A stretch of DNA of 64,000 nucleotides from Podocnemis expansa. Lineage: Eukaryota; Chordata; Testudines; Podocnemididae. The position numbers and the translations under genes were made by a program. The stretch covers positions 31,818,777 through 31,882,776 of the forward strand of contig ML682005.1 in assembly GCA_007922195.1 (NCBI GenBank). The letters are read 5' to 3'. Under the pieces are notes generated by a model that saw nothing but the letters and a program-made list of their open reading frames with translations, searched no databases and had not been told where the DNA came from. Shown here one piece after another: positions 58,261-64,000 of the stretch; position 1 is the stretch's first letter; every line of letters begins with the position of its first letter.

Positions 58261-61200
58261 CCCCAATCCAAAGACCACTAAATCAGTGGGAGTTTTCAAT
58301 CAGCATAACCCAGTGCTGAAACAAGAAAGATTTGCACTATACTACTGCCTGGTTTAGGAGCAGCTGAAAGAGGTTTCTCATGAAAACAGTCGCTGGTAAT
58401 TAAAATAAATAAAAATCTCCAGAAGTCATGTGGTCTGACTTCCCTTTCAAGAATAAGAACAAAATATTTTTTTCAGAAACATCCAGTAAATCAGACAAAT
58501 AGAAATGCTTCACTTAATTATGAAAAGGTTACTGTTTTAGTGACACAGAGGTGTGTTCCATATTTTTTCATGCCCTTCATCTTTTACTCCTGTTTGCATG
58601 TGTGCTCCTTTCTGAAACTTTCTCATTAGTTTTTGTTTTCATATAAGTTGAGGAATGCAGAATGGCTTGTATGCATTTCTCTTCATCAAATAACTAACTA
58701 GCAATAAAAAGAAAAGCTAAATGTGCTTCCCCCAGGGTTTTCACAGCCTCCTCTCTGCTGACTGCTTCTACCAGTCTCTCCTTAGATTAACCCCTTGTTT
58801 GTTTGATTTTGTTTGACTTGTGGAAGGGCAGTACTTAGGTAAAGGCAACGGCCACAAGGGCAAGTGATGCAGGCTCTTCAGTTTCCCGGCCCTAAAACAA
58901 AAAGAGAGCTCCATAACATGAGAAATGCTTGGCAGGAGGCTTTGGGCAGCTGAGGCACAGTTCTTGTATTCATCTATGCACCACAATCCTAGTCCTGAGT
59001 CTCCCCAAATTCTTAATGACTCCATACTCTATTTTTTCCCCTTTGGTGATCACCAACAAAAACATGAAACCAGACCCTTAGATGCTAGTTTCCTCTGGCA
59101 CATACACACCACACTGTCTACCAGAGACCTGCTTTGGGTGAAAACAAACAAGCTCGTTTATAGACAATTCAAAGATAAAATAGCAAGGGAAGCAAACATG
59201 TACAAGTTACACAGAAAATAAACAAAGCCACAAAATCAGGGGTTTTTTTTACTTTGTTTATGTAAAAAATCCTTTTTCTAATGTATAGTTACTTATTGCT
59301 TTTGAATTGTTACCCAGTGTCTTCCTTGTCATGGAGGGAACCCAGCATTTTTAGGACACCACCTGCCAGTCAATTGTCTTTCAGTTTTGGAGTGAAGCGC
59401 TCAGATCCATGCTTTCTTTTTAAATGTATTTCTTTTCCTGCTGGCATGGTGAATAACCTCAAGTTTACTTAGTATGGGGAAATTCTAGCTGGTGTATCTC
59501 AGTGTCTTCGCATTAACTCTAACCATCTTTGTCTCATTTGTTTTTTCTAGGATTGGACAGTGTTAAGTGCTTAAAGCTACTCTTATGTGTTTGTGGAGTT
59601 CCTCTCTGCCTGACCGCACCACAAATTATAAACACAGTTTTCTTTATACACAAATACATAAATTCTGTATACGCAAATATATAAATTCATAACCAACATC
59701 TATATACGTTTCATGGTGATTCTGAATTTAGAACTTACAAGCTTTCATAAAAGACCTTACTTGACATATTTTATAGCACAATATCTTTTTATGCCACCAT
59801 TGATTCAATTGTTTATTCTTTACTCATATCCTGTTATCTCCTTCAGGTAGTTGGATGCTGAGTGCCACACCTACCAGGAAAAAGAAACTGATTTGAAAAA
59901 AATGATTGGATCTTGACATGTAGATATCAGATTGATGGAAGGAAAATAAAAGAAAAGCTTTTCTTGCCTGCATCAACCTCAACCATATTGCAAATCAGCT
60001 CAAATATTGTTGTCATCTCTGAACATGAGTTGATAGTGAACAACATTCAGGCAGAAAGAGAGAATTTTAAAATCCTTGTAATAAAGGATGATAAGCAACT
60101 AACAATGAATTGGACAGTCAAAAATGATCAGATCAGGAATTTCTACCAAATCTTTTGAATCTTCTGAAAATGTTTTTAGTGCTCAAAACTGATAGTTTCA
60201 AATCCCTGTCTTTGGAACAAAAGAATGAATTTGGTGCCCATATCCATGCAGCTAAATTAAGGGTAACATATAAGAAATCCCTCAAATAATTCACCAGGTG
60301 CTCATGGATTTTTGGATGATTTTTATAAAGTATTCACAAAACAACTATCCCTGTTGACCACAGATTACATACACACACATTCCACAGCAGAGATTTATAC
60401 CACTAATTCTGTACTTAGGGATGTGAAAATAGCAAAAAGTTTTCATTACAAGTTCTCTACTAATTTGTATACTCCTAAAAGAACTCAAACAGAACACAGC
60501 CCTCCTTTTGGCCTGAAACTTTTTGTGCTTCATTTCTTACTGGAGAAGAATGTTTCTGGAAAATTTGAACTAATTCAAAGGAACATTTTTTGACATACTG
60601 GGTTTAGAAAAATGTTTGTTCAGTTGCACAAAATTGTTCTATCAAAATTTTGTCTACTTACAACTCAAAAATGGCGAGCAACAGAAACATTCAAATTGAT
60701 CTGATGTATTAGTCCTTGGTGAGAACTGTCCTGTAGGACCAAATTTAATTGGAAACTGACAAAATTTAATCTACAAGTAAAATGTTATTTGAGGTCATAA
60801 TTGTTAATGCTGATTCCTCTGAGAAGGTCTCCAAGTAGGATTACACATTTTGTGAGCTTCTTCATGTAGAGTAGAAAAAATTTCTGATGTCTGCTAGCTA
60901 ACTAAAGGTACATTTATGACTTGAATTATGCTCTGACATAAGGGTAAGGCTACCTGTGTTGTGTAATACAGAAGGAAAGTAGGGAGGTGGGATGGAGTAG
61001 TTTTTATGAGACTGTTGTATTGCCCCCCCACCCCCACCCCATACAGGTGTGTAGGAAATGAGTGAGCAGGTGGGAAGAGTGAGTGGAGCTTTCACTTACC
61101 CCCACCCATAGCACACCTCTACCATGCCAGACAGAATAGCTGTCAGCACAGAATAGAAGCAATTCACAGCAGCTGTAAGACTACAGAAATCAGAGGCCAC

Positions 61201-62654
61201 AATGTGACTTTCAGAGACACACAAAGTGGATTCTGTTGTGCTTCTTAGTCAAGGATACTACATCATGCCCTTTATTTAGGACTTCTTATGAAGCCACAAC
61301 ATAGATCTGGGCTGCCAGACCATGTAACTTTTATAGTGCTCATGAAAATTAAAACCCCTATCAATTCCTGTTTGGCAAAAAATAGAAGACTAATGAAAGG
61401 TACAAGCTCTGGTGGTACACGTGTAGTATATCTATGCAGCTAAATTTGGCACCTGTTCTTTTAGCAACCACCAACGGACACAGGAGCCTGTGTCGGGGCT
61501 ACTGTTGGAAAGACAATGGCAAGGTGCATGCAAGCGTGCAGTGAGCAGGGCTTGCAGCATTTGTGCAAAGTGGACGGTGGAGAGAGCAGGTGTGCAAGTC
61601 AAGAGAGGGAGGGCACAGAAAGAAGCATGGCCTTGCAAGAGTGGTTTGTATTTGAGAATGTTATAGCGAAGGACTCCGCAAGTGAGAACGGGAGGGAGTA
61701 GGCAACAGTTTGAAAAGACTGGTGCAGATTCACCATTACTAGCAGTGATGAAACAACAATGTAGATTGGGCTCAAGTGTTCTACAGCACCATATCATGAA
61801 AAGCAGATTGTCATGAAATGGTGATGAAAAGGCATGAGATAATTCTACACTCATAATTACAATTCCTGCAAAGTTGGTGCAAAGTTTTGTTATATAGATA
61901 AGGCCTTGATGAATGGTGAGAAATATAGTGATGAAATATTGGCTTCATGAATGTTACAAGCTTCTCTAGCATTAATGGCAGATCATTGGGAGGCTCTTGA
62001 GGATCAAATTTTAAAAGAGGGAAGATGTAAGTTTTATGACTGTGTATGCAAACTGCACCAGAATGCTAGTTTTGTGTTTAAATGCATTGCTCATGAGGAT
62101 TGAAGAACTTCATAGTAACTTCTACTTAAGGAAGAAAAAAAAAAAAAAGCATGATACTCTTTATTTCCCATAGAGCACCCTGGCAGATGATGGTTTTCAC
62201 TGTTTTGACAATGCATAACCTGTTTAAATTCTCACAAAAATAATAAAAATGTGGCAGACTTGGAGCATGTGCTAAGTATATGAATGATTTGCTGAATCTG
62301 GTATTAAAAGCAAACAAGGAAATATGTAAAACAGAGTTGACGGTGAAACTTATATTTTATTTTTGTTTTATTATACTTAACGTTTGAACTTCAGAAAATT
62401 TGCACCTAAGATACCAACACAAACATGAATTCTATCCTCTCCCACTGTCGCTGAAGTCATTATTACCCCTTCTTACTCACTGCTTTTCCATGAATGGGAA
62501 CACAAATCTTTACTATTCCCCTAAAAAACTCTCTATATTTGGTGTAAGGAATAGTATAGTATCCCTTTGAATAATTTGAGTCTTTTCATGGTGATCATAG
62601 TTGTCTATGTTTTAGAAGCTCCCAGAAACCAGTCAGAGCAACCATGTATTTATA
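58261..62654. other. No gene seen; possible LTR scrap
   Basis: A 4.4-kb block. At 58930-59230, GACCTGCTTTGGGTGAAAAC and AACAAGCTCGTTTATAGAC resemble the tail of a turtle LTR in minus orientation, but no edges are visible. Open frames (58925-59221 plus, 60312-60593 plus, 61432-61854 minus) show no domain. I find nothing else to support. Confidence 0.35.
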
Positions 62655-62872
62655 AGTTCCAACGGGGCAGTTGTGTTAGTCTAGGTCAGCAAAAGAAGCA
62701 AGGAGTCCTGTGGCACTTAAAAACTAACAGATTTATTTATCGCATGAGCTTTTGTGGGAGAAAATTCCACTTCAACAGACACTGATGAAGTGGGATTTAC
62801 TCCCATGAAAGCTCCTGCAATAAATAAGTCTGTTAGTCTTTAAGTGCTACAGGACTCCTTTCTTCTTTTTCA
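62655..62872. mobile_element. Penelope-like foldback copy
   Basis: The left arm (62655-62780) is a minus-orientation 3' end and the right arm (62781-62872) the same end in plus orientation. They meet at CTTCAACAGACACTGATGAAG with no spacer, so the copy can fold into a long hairpin. Each arm has the AACTAACAGATTTATT / AATAAGTCTGTTAGTC and GGAGTCCTGTGGCACTT / GTGCTACAGGACTCC landmarks. The right arm stops before the CTAGACTAAC tip that the left arm retains. Inverted ends are known in Penelope-like elements. Confidence 0.75.
62782..62810 (+). ncRNA. Hammerhead-like ribozyme core in a Penelope end
   Basis: CTGATGA is followed by a stem (GTGGGA pairing with TCCCAT around TTTAC) and then GAAA, which is the catalytic-core order of a hammerhead ribozyme. 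One extra A sits between CTGATGA and the stem. I could not identify a convincing stem III or cleavage strand, so activity is doubtful. Hammerhead motifs are known in Penelope-like elements, which makes homology plausible. Confidence 0.4.
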
Positions 62873-64000
62873 TATATTTGTAGTTAGGCTTTGCACGTTT
62901 ATGTGTAGTTAACAAATACAGTTATTGAGATTTTTCATATGGTTTCTTCAAATTGTTATCCTTGTACGAAGCGCAAAAGACACAAGTGGCTTTTGATATG
63001 GCAAAACCACAACAAGGAGAGAGCTGAACCCACCCTACTCCACCCTCCTGATAAAAGCCAGAGATTACATCTTAATCACCACAACAGTCCAAGATCAACC
63101 TGCCCTCTGCTACATTCATCATCCAGTATATGTCAGAGGACTCCACTGAATACCTACCTAACCTTCTGATGGAAGCCAGGAACAACCTCTTGGAACAAAT
63201 TAGAGGCCTATCCTGTTTACCATATACTTGCCAGGGCGGGGGGGGGGGGAGATACAGGCTTTGCAGTATAGTCTAAATGAGCCAATAATACACATGAATG
63301 CAAATTTGAATGGCAAAAAATGTTGCAGCTTTTCAATGTGGTGCATGCAGAAGACATGATTGTTCTATTTCACACCATCACCAGCAGATTTATGTTCATG
63401 GCAAATTGGTACTTTATGCAGAATTGCAGATGAGGGAGTACAATACCAAGGCAACAATTAGATCTAAATGTAAATACTACAGCTTTCAAATTATTAGCTT
63501 TTCAAAATAACAACTTAGTCTCATTTGCCTTTAAGGAAAACATATTTTCAACCTCTGCACTATCATAAAGAGGTTTATTTGTTTTAATTTGAGAATACTG
63601 AAGAACCTGAAAGTGCATTTGGAGACAATCATTCAGTATTCCTATTCAGTGTCAATTTCCAGCTACCTGCTAAACTTGCACCTCATAATTCTGTTCTAAA
63701 GCAGCAAAGAGGGAAGGGAAATCCACAACCTCTCAGCTCTGCTATAAGCAGATGGAAAGCTCCCTCTCCTTTCTGGCTCATACAGTGAGAGGTCTCCATC
63801 CTGTTTCAGGTTGATTTAACTTCTGCATACAATGATATTCCTTAACCATTCATGAGTCCATATGGGATTATTAATGGGATTTTAAATGGAAAGTACCAGA
63901 AAATCATTCATTTTATGCCAGAGGTTCTTGCTGAGATGAGCAGACTGTTGACAAAGGCAAGTGTAGCAATACCTGTTTTCTGTCTGAAAAATATTTATAT
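62873..64000. other. No gene seen
   Basis: AT-rich DNA with a run of about 12 G near 63238-63250. No supported gene or repeat edge. Confidence 0.4.

Noticed and set aside
61432..61854. 140-codon minus-strand frame
   Set aside because: It has no domain or codon bias, and a plus-strand frame overlaps it. No transposase motif could be found.

Overview
The window looks like vertebrate nuclear DNA from a reptile, most likely a turtle. It is AT-rich, has no compact genes, and is full of degenerate transposable elements. The repeat types fit a sauropsid: a CR1 LINE tail, a tRNA-derived SINE whose 3' end resembles CR1 (the arrangement of the tortoise-type Pol III SINE), Penelope-like elements, old MIR-like core-SINE pieces, hAT and Harbinger-like non-autonomous DNA transposons, and LTR remnants. 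The species call is inference. A 10-base N run at 38639-38648 shows this is a draft assembly.

I found no host protein-coding exon, tRNA, rRNA or CRISPR array that I can support. The coding signal I can support is all transposon-derived: a Myb/SANT-like exon of a Harbinger-type element (251-842, minus) and a second relic of the same domain (52090-52410, minus); the GIY-YIG endonuclease end of a Penelope-like element (2490-2730, minus); the CR1 ORF2 tail (22190-22816, plus); a long, nearly open reverse transcriptase/restriction-like endonuclease tail of an R4/R2-type LINE (37129-38484, minus), broken by two adjacent stops; and a decayed LINE reverse transcriptase tail (47400-48160, plus).

Layout. 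1-8 kb: the right part of a Harbinger-like element inserted in a Penelope copy, MITEs, Penelope fragments, an LTR-like stretch and a small hAT. 8-20 kb: hAT and TIR elements, LTR-like blocks, and two large palindromic MITEs with 3-bp target duplications (18.0-19.8 kb). 20-37 kb: mostly plain AT-rich DNA with the CR1 tail, a Penelope copy split by a MITE, MIR-like pieces, a hAT with an 8-bp duplication and the SINE. 37-41 kb: the R4/R2-like LINE, a hAT MITE and small TIR elements. 41-52 kb: LTR remnants, hATs with perfect 8-bp duplications (one with a nested hAT), the decayed LINE and the second Myb/SANT relic. 52-64 kb: mostly unassigned AT-rich DNA, a 1.16 kb hAT carrying a G/T-rich array, and an inverted Penelope copy that keeps an intact hammerhead-like core.

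These elements do not work together as a pathway. They form a layered insertion record in which nesting gives relative ages. The most useful leads are the hammerhead-like motif and inverted structure of the Penelope ends, the nearly open R4/R2-like LINE, the Myb/SANT exon with a consensus splice donor, and a MITE group that shares one terminal motif and leaves varied 3-bp duplications.
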